A stretch of DNA of 43,873 nucleotides from CAZKUN01 sp964555935 (GCA_964555935.1 CAZKUN010000049.1:1-43873); one strand, 5' to 3'. Shown: positions 1-9,449, numbered from the stretch's first letter. Notes: generated by a model from the letters alone, not told the origin. Translations and numbers: made by a program.

Positions 1-548
1 CGTTCCAGGCGGCGGAAGAGGTCGGCCGTGTCGGCGTTATATCCCGCCTCGCCTACCAGATTGACGCACTGGTCCTGGTAGGAAGGCCTCGCGGCGGCGA
101 GGTCGGGGCGCATCTCGTCAGGCGTCGGCGGGCGAGGATCATCGGGTTGGGTGCGCGGGTAGCGGGTGAGGGTGACGTCGATGGTCTCAAGCTTACGGGC
201 CGCGTCGGGATTGGCCGGATCGGCGCGGAGGATCAGGCAGGACGCCGTCGTGCCGGGCGTGGCCTTGTCGCCGGCCTTGCCGAAGGAGCGACTGAGGCGG
301 ATCTGCTCGCTGGCCCAGACGGCGCCATCGATGCTGACGATGGTGTCGCCGATCCGGAGGCCCGCCTTGCGGGCGGATGACATCGCCGGCATGCGCTCGA
401 TCTCAACGCCCCACGTCGACTCGTAGCGGTCATCCGCCGGGAGTTCTACTTCCTTGCCGCCGATGCCCAGGAAGACCTTGCCGGCGTAGTCTTGGGCGGT
501 GACGGGCGAGAGACATGCAGCGAGAGCGAGCGTGGCGGCGAGTCGCAT
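1..548 (-). CDS. Secreted PDZ-domain protein, C-terminus beyond window
   Basis: The reading frame runs from an ATG at 548 to the window edge without a stop, giving 182 visible residues. GGAG lies about eight bases upstream of the start. Residues 1-19 form a signal peptide ending in VTAQ. Residues about 45-130 look like a PDZ domain: a GVEIERMPAMSSARKAGLR stretch followed by IGDTIVSIDG, the usual carboxylate-loop and GD-I-xx-I-G pattern. PDZ domains bind C-terminal peptides and often accompany periplasmic proteases or scaffolds. No protease domain is visible in the part present, so the catalytic role, if any, is unknown. It lies downstream of the amidohydrolase pair on the same strand but is separated from it by a 27-bp inverted repeat, so it may be a separate transcription unit. 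Confidence 0.75.
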   Translation of the reverse strand, partial: MRLAATLALAACLSPVTAQDYAGKVFLGIGGKEVELPADDRYESTWGVEIERMPAMSSARKAGLRIGDTIVSIDGAVWASEQIRLSRSFGKAGDKATPGTTASCLILRADPANPDAARKLETIDVTLTRYPRTQPDDPRPPTPDEMRPDLAAARPSYQDQCVNLVGEAGYNADTADLFRRLE

Positions 549-575
549 CGATGATCTCCATTGCAGCCTAGTCGT

Positions 576-652
576 CCGTGCCTGCGGGTCTCCTGACCCG
601 CAATCCGAATCGCGGGGGGCGGGCGTGCGGGTCAGGAGACCCGCAGGCACGG
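576..652. repeat. Perfect 27-bp inverted repeat, each arm itself a hairpin
   Basis: Bases 576-602 and 626-652 are exact reverse complements, separated by 23 bases. Each arm contains its own small hairpin (TGCGGGT, six-base loop, ACCCGCA). The element fills most of the gap between two minus-strand genes. It could act as a terminator or mRNA-stabilising structure, but there is no T tract. Its format matches the paired hairpin elements at 2439-2554 and 30592-30686. Confidence 0.9.
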
Positions 653-671
653 TACGGATGGGGACAACGAA

Positions 672-1457
672 TCAGGCCAGCGCCTCAACGGGCTCGGGCA
701 TCACCCGGGCGGCGATGGCGAAGGTCTCTTCCGCCTCCGCCGGCGTGCCGATGCCGACGCAGACGCCGTCGACGCCGGGGACTGACCAGATGTACTCCAT
801 GCCCTCATCCGGAGCGACGCGGCCCATGGCGAGCGGCTTCATGGCGATGATCTTCTTCGAGGAGCCCTTGACCGCGCCCAGGACCTGCTCGACACAGGGG
901 CACATGCGCCAGGCGATCTTGTTGATGGGCGTGTTGATGACGGCGACGTCGAAGTTCTCCGCGACGCCGATCGTCTCGCCGCCGTTGTGGCTGGACATGC
1001 CGGGCACGAACCCCTCGGCCCGGATGGCGGCGAGCAGTTCGGCGAACTCGGGGAAGAACGTCCATTCCGCCCGGTGCAGGAACGAGTCGGTGTTCTGACC
1101 GTGCACCAGGCAGACCTGGCAGTTCACCCGCCGCAGATAATCGACGTGATCGTGGAAACCGGGGTTGATGATGACGATGTTGCTCATCTCAACGCCCGCC
1201 TGCTCCTGCGCGGCCTCGATGGCCTGGGCGATCGGTTCGCTGCGCTCGTGGCCGGGGCTGAGCATCATGCTGCGGACGCCCGCCTCGATGGCGGCCAGCA
1301 GCACGTCGCGCATCGGCTCGTATGTGCGGAATCGCTCCTCGTATTCCTTGGAACGGGCCTGGCTCATGTAGGAGTAGCCGAGCATCTGGTTGTGCCCGAG
1401 AATCATGCGCGTGAAGGTGCGGTCCTCGACCTGGAACGTGGGCAGGGATGCGCTCAT
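672..1457 (-). CDS. Aldo/keto-reductase-like TIM-barrel protein
   Basis: 261 residues from the ATG at 1457; GGGA lies about 12 bases upstream. The late strands look like an aldo/keto reductase barrel: CQVCLVHGQ (residues 114-121), KKIIAMKPLAMGRV (201-214) and the closing VGIGTPAEAEETFAIA (234-249), which is the usual cofactor-phosphate-binding end. The early catalytic motif of the family (Asp then Tyr in a DTAxxYG-type segment) is not seen; the matching region reads AIEAGVRSMMLSPGH. It may therefore bind nucleotide but catalyse something else, or be non-catalytic. There is no signal peptide, so it should be cytoplasmic. It starts 29 bases after the stop of the amidohydrolase gene and is very likely co-transcribed with it. 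The family assignment is moderate; no substrate can be named. Confidence 0.7.
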   Translation of the reverse strand: MSASLPTFQVEDRTFTRMILGHNQMLGYSYMSQARSKEYEERFRTYEPMRDVLLAAIEAGVRSMMLSPGHERSEPIAQAIEAAQEQAGVEMSNIVIINPGFHDHVDYLRRVNCQVCLVHGQNTDSFLHRAEWTFFPEFAELLAAIRAEGFVPGMSSHNGGETIGVAENFDVAVINTPINKIAWRMCPCVEQVLGAVKGSSKKIIAMKPLAMGRVAPDEGMEYIWSVPGVDGVCVGIGTPAEAEETFAIAARVMPEPVEALA

Positions 1458-1486
1458 TGTACTTGTTCCCTTTCGTCCTGTCAGAA

Positions 1487-2314
1487 TCAGCCCTCGAGCT
1501 TGAGAATGCGTTTCGCGTTGTCTTCGGAAATGGCCTCGCGGTGCTTGTCGGCCATGGGTGTCTCGCGGATCCACTCAACCTGGCCGAGTTCCTGGCCTGA
1601 ATGCAGGTAGTCGGTCGCGAAGAGCAGCTTGCCCCAGTTCCGCTCGATGAAGCCTCGGGTGAACTCGGGATCGCGCGTCATGGCATTGAAGCCCGAGCCC
1701 GAGGAGATATCCGCGTGCATGTTGTCGTACTCCTGGAGCAACCGGTCCGCGGCGCCGCCGGGAGTGATGGGAGTGGTCGGGTAGCCACAGCTTGCGTCGT
1801 CGTCGCCGCTGATGGCGTTCCACCAGCGAGGTCCGTGGCCGATGAAGATGAGATCGGGGAATTCCCTCAGGCAGCTCTCAAGCCGCGGAAGGCCGGCGTC
1901 GTCGAAGTTCGAGTAGCTGCTGCCGTAGAACACCAGCGGGAATCCGAGATCGCTGCACTTGGCGTAGATGATCTTGTGCAGCGGATCGTCAACGGGGATG
2001 CCGGTGACGGTCTCGCCGAAGCCCCTGACCAATCTGCACGTGTCGGCGAAGTGCTGGATGATCTCCGCCGAGCGGGGCATGCGGGGATCGACGTGGACGA
2101 ATGGAATCAGGCGCTCCGGGTACTTCAGCGCGGCTGCGATGACCGTCTCGGTCATGCAGATGCAGGTGCCGACCTCGGGGCTTTCAATGGGGAGAACGAC
2201 TGACTTGTCGATGCCCCTCTCGTTCATCTTGTCGACGAGCTGCTCGGGTGAGATCCCGTGTCGCTCGCCGGGAACGCGACCGGTGTAGTGTATATGAGTG
2301 TGAGTGTCGATCAC
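1487..2314 (-). CDS. Amidohydrolase-2 family metal-dependent hydrolase
   Basis: 275 residues if the GTG at 2314 is used, which has GAGG six bases upstream; an ATG at 2332 would add six residues but has no clear ribosome site. The protein opens with IDTHTHIH, giving the metal-binding HxH pair (H5, H7). FIGHG supplies H160 and LLFATDY supplies the conserved Asp D235. These are the hallmarks of the amidohydrolase-2 (PF04909-type) TIM barrels, which include decarboxylases and lactonases. The usual length for the family is about 270-350, so it looks complete. No signal peptide is present. It is the first gene of a two-gene unit with the aldo/keto-reductase-like gene. Substrate unknown; a sugar-acid lactone would fit the setting but is only a guess. 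Confidence 0.85.
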   Translation of the reverse strand: MIDTHTHIHYTGRVPGERHGISPEQLVDKMNERGIDKSVVLPIESPEVGTCICMTETVIAAALKYPERLIPFVHVDPRMPRSAEIIQHFADTCRLVRGFGETVTGIPVDDPLHKIIYAKCSDLGFPLVFYGSSYSNFDDAGLPRLESCLREFPDLIFIGHGPRWWNAISGDDDASCGYPTTPITPGGAADRLLQEYDNMHADISSGSGFNAMTRDPEFTRGFIERNWGKLLFATDYLHSGQELGQVEWIRETPMADKHREAISEDNAKRILKLEG

Positions 2315-2664
2315 TGGGCACCTCGCGTGCATTGGCTGACTCGCAGCCGTTCGTCGGCGGGCGGGCGCGAACCTGCGGAGCCTGTATCGAAGTCTCGGGG
2401 CTGGCGTCTCATCGGCGAGTTTGGGGGGCATGCTGTTGTCTTGTGTAGGAGGGGTTTCAACCCCGACAGTGCCCGACCTGCCGTCACGTGGCGCAGGCAT
2501 TCTTGCCTGCGGCCGTCCCCACGGCGTCGGGGTTAAAACCCCTCCTACACAAGACACGAACCTCATCACTCCAGCAACCCTGAGACTTCGATACAGGCTC
2601 AACCTGCGGAGGAATGCGCGACATTTGAGCCGAAGGCGGCGATGCAGGATGAGGGAGGTCGGCG
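2315..2664. other. Divergent intergenic region filled by a nested repeat
   Basis: This 350-base stretch separates the minus-strand amidohydrolase from the plus-strand propeller gene. I see no protein gene in it. Most of it (2378-2600) is the nested palindrome described separately. Promoters for both directions should lie here, but I cannot point to convincing -35 and -10 boxes. Confidence 0.6.
2378..2600. repeat. Three-level nested palindromic element
   Basis: The outer arms are 2378-2396 and 2582-2600, an exact 19-bp inverted match. The inner arms are 2439-2467 and 2526-2554, matching at 28 of 29 positions. At the centre, 2493-2510 is a hairpin (GCAGGCA, four-base loop, TGCCTGC). Each inner arm also folds on itself (GGGGTT-tc-AACCCC on the left, GGGGTT-tt-AACCCC on the right). 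The stretches between outer and inner arms are related but diverged and differ in length. No transposase is nearby. It could be two inverted copies of one roughly 85-bp repeat around a smaller repeat, or a MITE-like element. Confidence 0.85.
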
Positions 2665-4725
2665 ATGAGCGATGTCTCGCTACTGATGCTCGTGACGTGT
2701 ACGATGATGTTGGCGGGCGGTGCTGCCTCGGCACAGTGGCCCGTGGCCGAGCAACCGGAGTTGGCGGACCAACTGGCCAACGCGCCGACGTTGACGCCCG
2801 AGGAACTCGCGGCGCCGGCCCGGGGCGTGACGAGTTGGGTGTTCAGCCTCGTGCCGAACCCCGATGGCAAAACGTACGACGCGCTGCAATGGTACTTTAA
2901 AACATACAACGGGCCAACATGGCTCTACGCGTGTGATCTGGCGACAGGCGAGGTGGTGAAGCAGCGCTTCCCCGACCGTCGGCAGATCCACCTCCACGGG
3001 GGGATGTTGGCGCCGGATGGCAAGTACTACATGGTCACTCCCGACTGGCAAGCAGGCATGAACCTGTTCGTGTATGACCCGGCGGAGAACCGGTTTGAGG
3101 ACCGAGGCATCATCGTTGACGACCTCGTTGGCGAGACCAGGCGGCTGGCGCTCGGACCGGATGGGCTGATCTACGGAACGGGCAATTACCAGAATCCCAA
3201 TAAGGCCGGCGCGTACGTTTTCGACTGGAAGACAGGCGAGGTGGTGCGCAATTACGGTCCCATCGGTCCCGATCACGCGCCACACGGCGCGTGGGGTTAC
3301 TACATCGGCGTGGACGATGAGTACATCTACATCGCCAGCGGCAAGATCCCCTGGTACCTGGTCGCGGTGAACATCGAGACCGGCGAGGAGACCATCCTGG
3401 CCGAGACGGAGCCGGGCGGGGAGATCTCCGTATCGCCAATGAATGGCGGCGCGCGAGCATCCGTGAAGGCTACTCAGGGCGGCGAGTCCGAGGCCTATTG
3501 GCTGTACCATGGCGAGATGATCCCGAAGACGGACAATAACCCTCCGTGGACTCCGTTCGAGTCGCCCTGGGACAAGGCTCCGCCGAAGCCCGAGGTGTAT
3601 CGCGGGCAGGTCGATCCGGTCGATGGCAAGGCGGCCATCTGGTGGAGACCGGCGGGTGATGGCGAGTGGACGCGCATCGAGCTGCCGGACGTCGAGACGT
3701 ACCCGCTCTACATCCACCGGCTGACGCAGCTCGCTGATGGGCGGCTGTTTGGGACGGCCCAGGCGTACAGCGGCCGGTTCCTGTTTGACCCCGAGACGGG
3801 CGAGGCGACACCGCTTGGCAATGGCGGGCCGAGCATCTACGCGCTCACGGCTTATGGCGATGATCTCTACTGGAGTGGCTATCCGAGCGGGCCGGTGGAC
3901 GTGTTCGATCCTGAGCAACCATGGACCGTGCTGAAGGGTGGGCCGCCCGGCGAGGAGCCGCCGGAGATCACCGACGAAGACAGCAATCCGCGGCGCGTGA
4001 TCGGCGAACTACACAGCAAGACTCGCGTGAAGAAGATGTTCAGTTCGGCGTTCGGCGCGGATGGGCGGATCTACTTCGGCGGCGCCGGCATTCGGGATTA
4101 CGCGGGTGGAAGTTTGGCTTGGCTCGACCCCGAGACGGATGAGTTCGATGGGATCTGGCGACCGTTCAGCGCCTACCGCATCTACTGGCTCGCGTCGGCG
4201 GTAGACGGGCGGTATATCGTGGCATCCACGAAGACCGCGGTCGATGAGCTGAACGAGAATCTGGTGCCGGAGAGCGCGAAGCTCTTCGTCTGGGACACCG
4301 AGACGCTGGAGATCGTCCGCGAGGTCGTGCCCGTCTCGGGGGCCGCGAAAGCCGGCCCGTTGCTGGAGGTTGCGCCAGGGCGACTGCTTGGGATTGCGGA
4401 GGACCCGGAAGTCGAGGGCGGCGGTCTGTTGTACGGGGTGGAAGTGGAGAGCGGGGAAGTCCTGTTTACTAAGGAGCTGCCGGCGTCGCTCCAATTCGCA
4501 TGGGGCGGCGGGACGCGGCAGTGGGACTACGCGCTCGGGCCGGACGGGAATATCTACACCTACCTCGGCAACGTGTTGGTGAGAATTCGCCCGATTGATG
4601 CGAGCGTGGAAGTGCTGGGGAAGATCCTGACGCCGGGGAAGATGTGCTTCGTCGGCGACGATCTGTACCTGGCCGGGGCCGAGCCGGTGAGGCGGTTACC
4701 AGGCATCGCAGCAGAACGGGAATAG
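2665..4725 (+). CDS. Secreted beta-propeller (WD40/SMP-30-like) protein
   Basis: 686 residues. The ATG at 2665 follows a strong GGGAGG site with seven bases of spacing. Residues 1-24 are a signal peptide ending in AASAQ. The rest is a series of repeated units with strands such as LYACDLATGEVVKQ, LAPDGKYYMV, LALGPDGLIYGTG, FDWKTGEVVRN, FDPETGEATPLGNG and LGPDGNIYTYLG, typical of blade-forming repeats in propeller proteins. About seven or more blades fit this length. No catalytic residues can be identified; such proteins may bind glycans, act as lactonases or be structural. It is followed after 11 bases by the LamG/GH123-N-like gene, so the two form an operon. A specific Pfam propeller family cannot be chosen by eye. 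Confidence 0.75.
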   Translation: MSDVSLLMLVTCTMMLAGGAASAQWPVAEQPELADQLANAPTLTPEELAAPARGVTSWVFSLVPNPDGKTYDALQWYFKTYNGPTWLYACDLATGEVVKQRFPDRRQIHLHGGMLAPDGKYYMVTPDWQAGMNLFVYDPAENRFEDRGIIVDDLVGETRRLALGPDGLIYGTGNYQNPNKAGAYVFDWKTGEVVRNYGPIGPDHAPHGAWGYYIGVDDEYIYIASGKIPWYLVAVNIETGEETILAETEPGGEISVSPMNGGARASVKATQGGESEAYWLYHGEMIPKTDNNPPWTPFESPWDKAPPKPEVYRGQVDPVDGKAAIWWRPAGDGEWTRIELPDVETYPLYIHRLTQLADGRLFGTAQAYSGRFLFDPETGEATPLGNGGPSIYALTAYGDDLYWSGYPSGPVDVFDPEQPWTVLKGGPPGEEPPEITDEDSNPRRVIGELHSKTRVKKMFSSAFGADGRIYFGGAGIRDYAGGSLAWLDPETDEFDGIWRPFSAYRIYWLASAVDGRYIVASTKTAVDELNENLVPESAKLFVWDTETLEIVREVVPVSGAAKAGPLLEVAPGRLLGIAEDPEVEGGGLLYGVEVESGEVLFTKELPASLQFAWGGGTRQWDYALGPDGNIYTYLGNVLVRIRPIDASVEVLGKILTPGKMCFVGDDLYLAGAEPVRRLPGIAAERE

Positions 4726-4736
4726 GGAGATGACCG

Positions 4737-7543
4737 ATGGCGAAGACATCAGCTATCGTTGCGGTTCTGCTCGGAGCGGCCGCGACCTCGGCCGACACGC
4801 TCGAGCCGCCGATGACGTTCCACGCGCCCTTCGACGGGACGCTGACCGCGAATGCGCTCGGCCAAGGCGAGCCGGAGAGCGTTGAGGGCACCATCGAGTA
4901 CCGGCCAGGGAAGGTGGGGCAGGCGCTGCTCTGTGGTGAGGGCGGCGCGCTGGCGCACTACATGACCGAGGGCAACCTGCGCAAGTCCTGCGGTACTGTT
5001 GAAATGTGGATTTGCCCGCTGGACTGGACGGGCGAGGCGGATGAGTTCCACTCGTTCTTCGAGACGAAAGACCCCGGCTGGCTGGTGCTCTATCGGTACT
5101 ATCAGGGCGGCCTCCTGATGCTGATGGGCAGCGACGGCGCGACCTATCGAGCGGCGGGGGGGGGAAGCGGCTGGAATGGACGCCGGGCGAGTGGCACCAC
5201 GTCGCCGGGACGTGGCGCGCCAAGGGCCTTGAGATCTATGTCGACGGCGAGCGCGAGGCCTTCGTGCCGAATCCCCCCATGCCTGATGCGCTGGGGGAGA
5301 CGTTCCGGCTCGGCGATCACCCGTGGCACGTGCCGCGTGAGAAGCAGACGCTGATCGACGAGGTGAAGCTCTACTCCGCGCCTCTGGATCCGGAGAGCAT
5401 TGCGCGGGCGGCGCGCGGAGAGGCGGTCGAGTTCAAGCCGGACCCAATCATCGAACTGACGGTTGATCCGGATGCGAATGCCCTCACTGTGGCCTGCGAT
5501 GCGGCGGGCGTGGACGGCAAGATCGTTGGCAAGGTGGAGCTGGCAACCGAGGGGCGCGTCGTAGCGTCGGGAGAGATCACCGAGTTTGCCGATCAGATGG
5601 GCCAGGGCGTGCTCTCGCTGGCGGGCGCGGAGCAGGGCGAATACGAGGTGGTGGTCGAGTTGGTCGATGGAGATGGCGAGGCGCTGGCATCGAAGACGGA
5701 GCGGTTCGCGGTTCCGGGACCGCCTGTGTGGAGCGGGAATGAACTCGGTCGCGCGGATGTGGTCCTGCCGCCGTGGACGCCGCTCGAGGCGGATGAGGCC
5801 GAGGCGAAACTCGCGTGTTGGGGGAGGGAATACGATTACGAGACATTCCTGTCGGAGGCGGTCTCGGGCGGAGCTGATCTCCTCGCCGAGGCCGTGCGGC
5901 TGGAGGCGGTGATCGACGGCCAAACGGTGCCGCTTTCAGGCGAGTCGTGCGCGGTCGAGTATGCGACCGAGACCCGCGCGAGACTCCTCGGGGAGGTGTC
6001 CGGGGCTGGACTGATTGCGACGCTGGCGCATGAGGTGGAGTATGACGGGTACACGTGGACGGATGTCGCCCTCGGCGCCGGCAACGGCGTGGATGTCGAT
6101 GAGTTGCGGCTGACCTGGTCGATGCCGGCGGATCAGGCGACGCTGATGCACGCGGATCGGCAGAAGTGGATCAACAACGAGGCGGGCGCGCTCGGACCGG
6201 ACGGGTGGTCATCGGATTGGACGCACTACTTCTGGGTGGGCAACGAGGAGCGAGGGCTGGCATGGTACGCGGAATCGAATCAGCACTGGGTAGCCTCCGA
6301 CGCGGCGCCGGCGCTGCAGGCTAAACGCGATGGTGATGTGGTTGACGTGACGGTCAGGCTGATCGCCGAGCCGACGACGCTGAGCGGGGAGATGCACTTT
6401 GCGTTCGGGCTGATGGCGACGCCTGTCCGGCCTCGACCGGCGGACGCGAGACGCTGGCGGATGACGCCGGCTACCGGAGCCACGATGGACATCATCTGGC
6501 CGAATGGGAACATGAAGTACTACGGCTACACCGATCCCGAAGACCACGAGACGCTCGCTGCGAAGATCGAGGGCGATCACGCGAAGGACATGCTGGTAGT
6601 GCCCTACATCAACCTCAACTTCATCTCCGCCGGAGTGCCGGAGTGGCGCTACTATGGAGGCGAGTGGGGCGACCCGAGGCGCGTCGTGACGCCGACGGAC
6701 GTGGCGGCGATGGGGCACGCGTCGATGGGCACTTGTCCGAATGTCCGCGACTGGCAAGACTTCATTCTGCATCGCATCAACGAGATGATCGACGCGTATG
6801 AGATCGACGGAATCTACATCGATTGCTGGAGCCCCTACCCGTGCAAGGTCGGCGGGTGTGGGTGGACCGATGCCGACGGCGAAATCCACCCCACGCGCCC
6901 GGTCCGCGCCTACCGGGAGATCCTCCGCCGGGTCTACGCGCTGTTCGCCGAGCGGCGGCCGGAGTCGCTGCTGATGGTGCACATGTCCTCGCAGGTCGAT
7001 ATCCCAATGCTGTCCTTCACTCACACCATTCTCGACGGGGAGCAGTTCCGCTCGGGCGACTTGAAGGACGACTATCTCGACCTCATGCCGCCGGATGAGT
7101 TCCGGGCGGAGTTCATGGGGCTGAACTGGGGCCCGGTGGACTTCTTCCTTCCGGAGTTTCGCGACGAGTACCAGGCGTCGGGCACGCCGAACCTGGCGGC
7201 GTACCTCATGCTGCACGATGTCAGTGCCTGGGCAATCTGGTCGGATTGGGCGGTCTGGAACACGCTGCACGAGGCAACGGATGAGTTTGGGATAGTGGAG
7301 GCGCAGTTCGAGCCGTATTGGGAGAGCGACCCGGATGCGCAGGTGCTCGTGTCACGCTACGTGCGCGACGATGGCGTGGTGCTGGCGGTGATGAACACGG
7401 GCGATGCGGTGGAGGCTGAGATCGAAGCAGGCATCGCGGGGACGGCGGAGGACGTGTTGAGTGGCGAGACGCTGGATGTCGACGGGACGACCGTTACGGT
7501 GCCGCTGGCGCGGAGGCAGGGGAGAGTCATTCTCGTGCGATAG
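4737..7543 (+). CDS. Secreted LamG plus GH123-N-like protein, frameshifted
   Basis: Two overlapping frames make one protein. The 5' frame starts at ATG 4737 (GGGAG site) with a signal peptide, then a LamG/concanavalin fold (TFHAPFDGTL, GTVEMWICPLDW). It loses sense after a run of nine G at 5156-5164 and stops at 5354. The second frame resumes directly after the run with EWTPGEWHHVAGTW and LEIYVDGERE, the C-terminal half of the same LamG domain, and continues to 7543. The long 3' part has GLAWYAESNQHW and FGLMATPVRP, features of the GH123 N-terminal (DUF6067-like) region, then a barrel-like segment with DGIYIDCWSPYPC (about 6806-6844). One extra G, two fewer, or a -1 slip restores a protein of about 935 residues. 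Assembly error in the homopolymer is the simplest explanation. Glycosidase activity is probable but unproven. Confidence 0.75.
5156..5164 (+). other. Nine-G run at the frame break
   Basis: The run sits exactly where the LamG reading frame changes from the 4737 frame to the frame that ends at 7543. Reading GGG-GGA in the first frame and slipping back one base gives GGG then AAG in the second frame, so the site also has the shape of a -1 slippery sequence. Sequencing error, phase variation and programmed slippage cannot be told apart from one sequence. Confidence 0.7.
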
Positions 7544-9353
7544 GCGCGATTCCCGCGGTCAGGTTGGTGACTTGGGCGTCGCCGCTGATGACCGAGACGT
7601 GGCGCGGATCCGTGTCATGGACGCGCAGGCCGTCGATGATCACGCCCGTGGAATCATTCAGCACGATGCTGGAATACGATTGTCGGGCGCGCGGCGCATC
7701 ATCGCTGGTCGAGATCTCGTTGTCCAGGATCCGCACGTCGCGGCAGGCGCGGAGATCAGCCGCCGGCACGCCGAGGTTGATGAACCTATTGCCGCGGATG
7801 AGCACCTTGCGGACGTCGGGAGTGGTGGCCGGCGAGCCATCCCTCTGGCCCGTGTAGGCCCAGATCGCCGCTTGGTAGCCGCCCTGGCCGTTGAAGGTGT
7901 TCCCCTCGATGGTCACGTCCCGCGCCAGCGGGCCCTCGCCCCAGCGCGTCGATTCGTGGAAGAGAACAACCCCCCAGCCCTCCACGGAATCAAACGTGTT
8001 GCCACTCACGACCGCCCCAACCGTGCTCAGCAGGGCTCCCCGGCCGCGATAGCTCTTGAAGTGACACCCGCGCACGATTGACCCCTCGGCGCATTCGCTC
8101 AAGTTGTAGAGATTGTCGGCATCCGCGAAGTTGGTGCCGCCGCGGATGCCCTCGATGGATCGGTCGAGCGTGACGCGGTACGCCCAGCGGTCGGGAATCT
8201 CCTCGACTTCCACCGCGATCGCGCGGCCTCGGATGCTCCCCGCCGCCGAGTCCATCGCCTCGAGCTTGTCGCCGGGCCGAAGCGTGTAGTGGAACTTCTG
8301 AACGATGAGTTCGGAAGGCGATACGACCTCGATGACGGGGATCGGCGAGGCGTGGATGTTGATCGCATCGTCAGACATCCCCTCGAAGCTGCAGTCCTCA
8401 ATTACGATGCCGCGCCGCGCGCCTCGGCAGTGGACGCCGTCCGCGTTGGTCGACAGCAACCGCCCCGAATCGGGGCGGAGCGTGGTGTGGCAATCGCGGA
8501 CGGTGACCGTCTCGCACAGATACGCGAGGAACGCGAGTCCAGGCGAGGCGTAGAGCGTGATGCCCTCGAAGGTCGCCTCGCTGTGGTCCGCCCCGACGGC
8601 CGCCGCGTAATTCCGGGCCATGTTGACGTAGCGATTCCCTGGCGCCATCCGCGAACTCACGAACGGATCCGAGTAGCCCGTCGGCTCCCCGTCGACACTC
8701 ATCCGCCACGTGCGCCCGGTCACCCGCTCCACGCCGACAGCGGGGATCGCGTGTGGCCCGTATTGGGTCGCGCGCTCGCCTTCGCCCGGTCGGATGATCA
8801 GTCCCCACGCCGCCTTGGCCTCGGCAAACGAGGGGTGGTCAGGCTCGATGTAGCCCTCGTCGATCTCCAGGTCGAAGGTCCGGCCCTCCAGGTCGACAGC
8901 GGTGACGGTGCCCTGGGTGAAGGGGAGAGGATCGTAGTCAATCGCCAGGCCCTTGACGGTGAGCCGCTCGCAGTTCGAGATCGTGAAGCCTCCCGCCGTC
9001 GGCTCGGTGATGACGAGTTCGGTGGCGAGGCCCTGGCCACGGATCGTGAGATCGCGCGCGCCCTGGATCGGGATTGCCTGTTCGGTGGATGGGGCCGGTG
9101 CGATGCGGTAGACGCCCTCGCCGAGAATGACCTCAGCCGGGTCACCGGATGCAATCGCGGCGGCGATCGCGGCGCGGATGGCAGGCCCTGAATCGGCATC
9201 CGTGTCGGGCTGCGCGCCGAAGTCGCTCACATGGAACGCGCGCGGTGGTGCGGGCTGCATGGGGAAGCTCCCGATGAGCGGCATTGCGGCGAGAAGCGCG
9301 ACGAATCCGGGCGGGCGTCCGTATGTCATAGCGGGGCCGTTCGCCGACGACAC
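7527..9353 (-). CDS. Secreted right-handed beta-helix protein
   Basis: 608 residues from the GTG at 9353, which has GAGGAGG with a nine-base spacer; an ATG at 9329 lacks a ribosome site. A signal peptide is followed by FHVSDFGAQPDTDADSGPAI, the start of a pectate-lyase-superfamily (PF12708-like) domain, and then many beta-helix turns such as LTIRGQGLATEL, VIEDCSFEGMSDDAINIH, VRGCHFKSYRGRGALLS and VTIEGNTFNGQGGYQ. Proteins of this fold include polysaccharide lyases, epimerases and glycosidases (for example GH110- and GH120-type enzymes); the SDDAINIH segment resembles the active-site turn of some of these. The substrate is unknown. Its 3' end overlaps the end of the convergent LamG gene by 17 bases. 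It is divergent from the membrane-protein gene starting at 9450, with 96 bases between them for both promoters. Confidence 0.8.
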   Translation of the reverse strand: MSSANGPAMTYGRPPGFVALLAAMPLIGSFPMQPAPPRAFHVSDFGAQPDTDADSGPAIRAAIAAAIASGDPAEVILGEGVYRIAPAPSTEQAIPIQGARDLTIRGQGLATELVITEPTAGGFTISNCERLTVKGLAIDYDPLPFTQGTVTAVDLEGRTFDLEIDEGYIEPDHPSFAEAKAAWGLIIRPGEGERATQYGPHAIPAVGVERVTGRTWRMSVDGEPTGYSDPFVSSRMAPGNRYVNMARNYAAAVGADHSEATFEGITLYASPGLAFLAYLCETVTVRDCHTTLRPDSGRLLSTNADGVHCRGARRGIVIEDCSFEGMSDDAINIHASPIPVIEVVSPSELIVQKFHYTLRPGDKLEAMDSAAGSIRGRAIAVEVEEIPDRWAYRVTLDRSIEGIRGGTNFADADNLYNLSECAEGSIVRGCHFKSYRGRGALLSTVGAVVSGNTFDSVEGWGVVLFHESTRWGEGPLARDVTIEGNTFNGQGGYQAAIWAYTGQRDGSPATTPDVRKVLIRGNRFINLGVPAADLRACRDVRILDNEISTSDDAPRARQSYSSIVLNDSTGVIIDGLRVHDTDPRHVSVISGDAQVTNLTAGIAPIARE

Positions 9354-9449
9354 GCGGAGCCACCTCCTCGGCGCAGGCCGCGCTCATCGACGCGTCGAAG
9401 CTGCCTGAGAAGAGGCAAAGCTCGAGCTGAGCCGTCCGGAGGTGGTGTC

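Noticed and set aside
2378..2600. Insertion sequence with terminal inverted repeats
   Set aside because: There is no transposase frame, the total length is about 220 bp, and no flanking target duplication is evident; it is kept as a repeat only.
2680..3918. Long minus-strand frame opposite the propeller gene
   Set aside because: Composition is that of an antisense shadow and the sense strand has a signal peptide and repeats.
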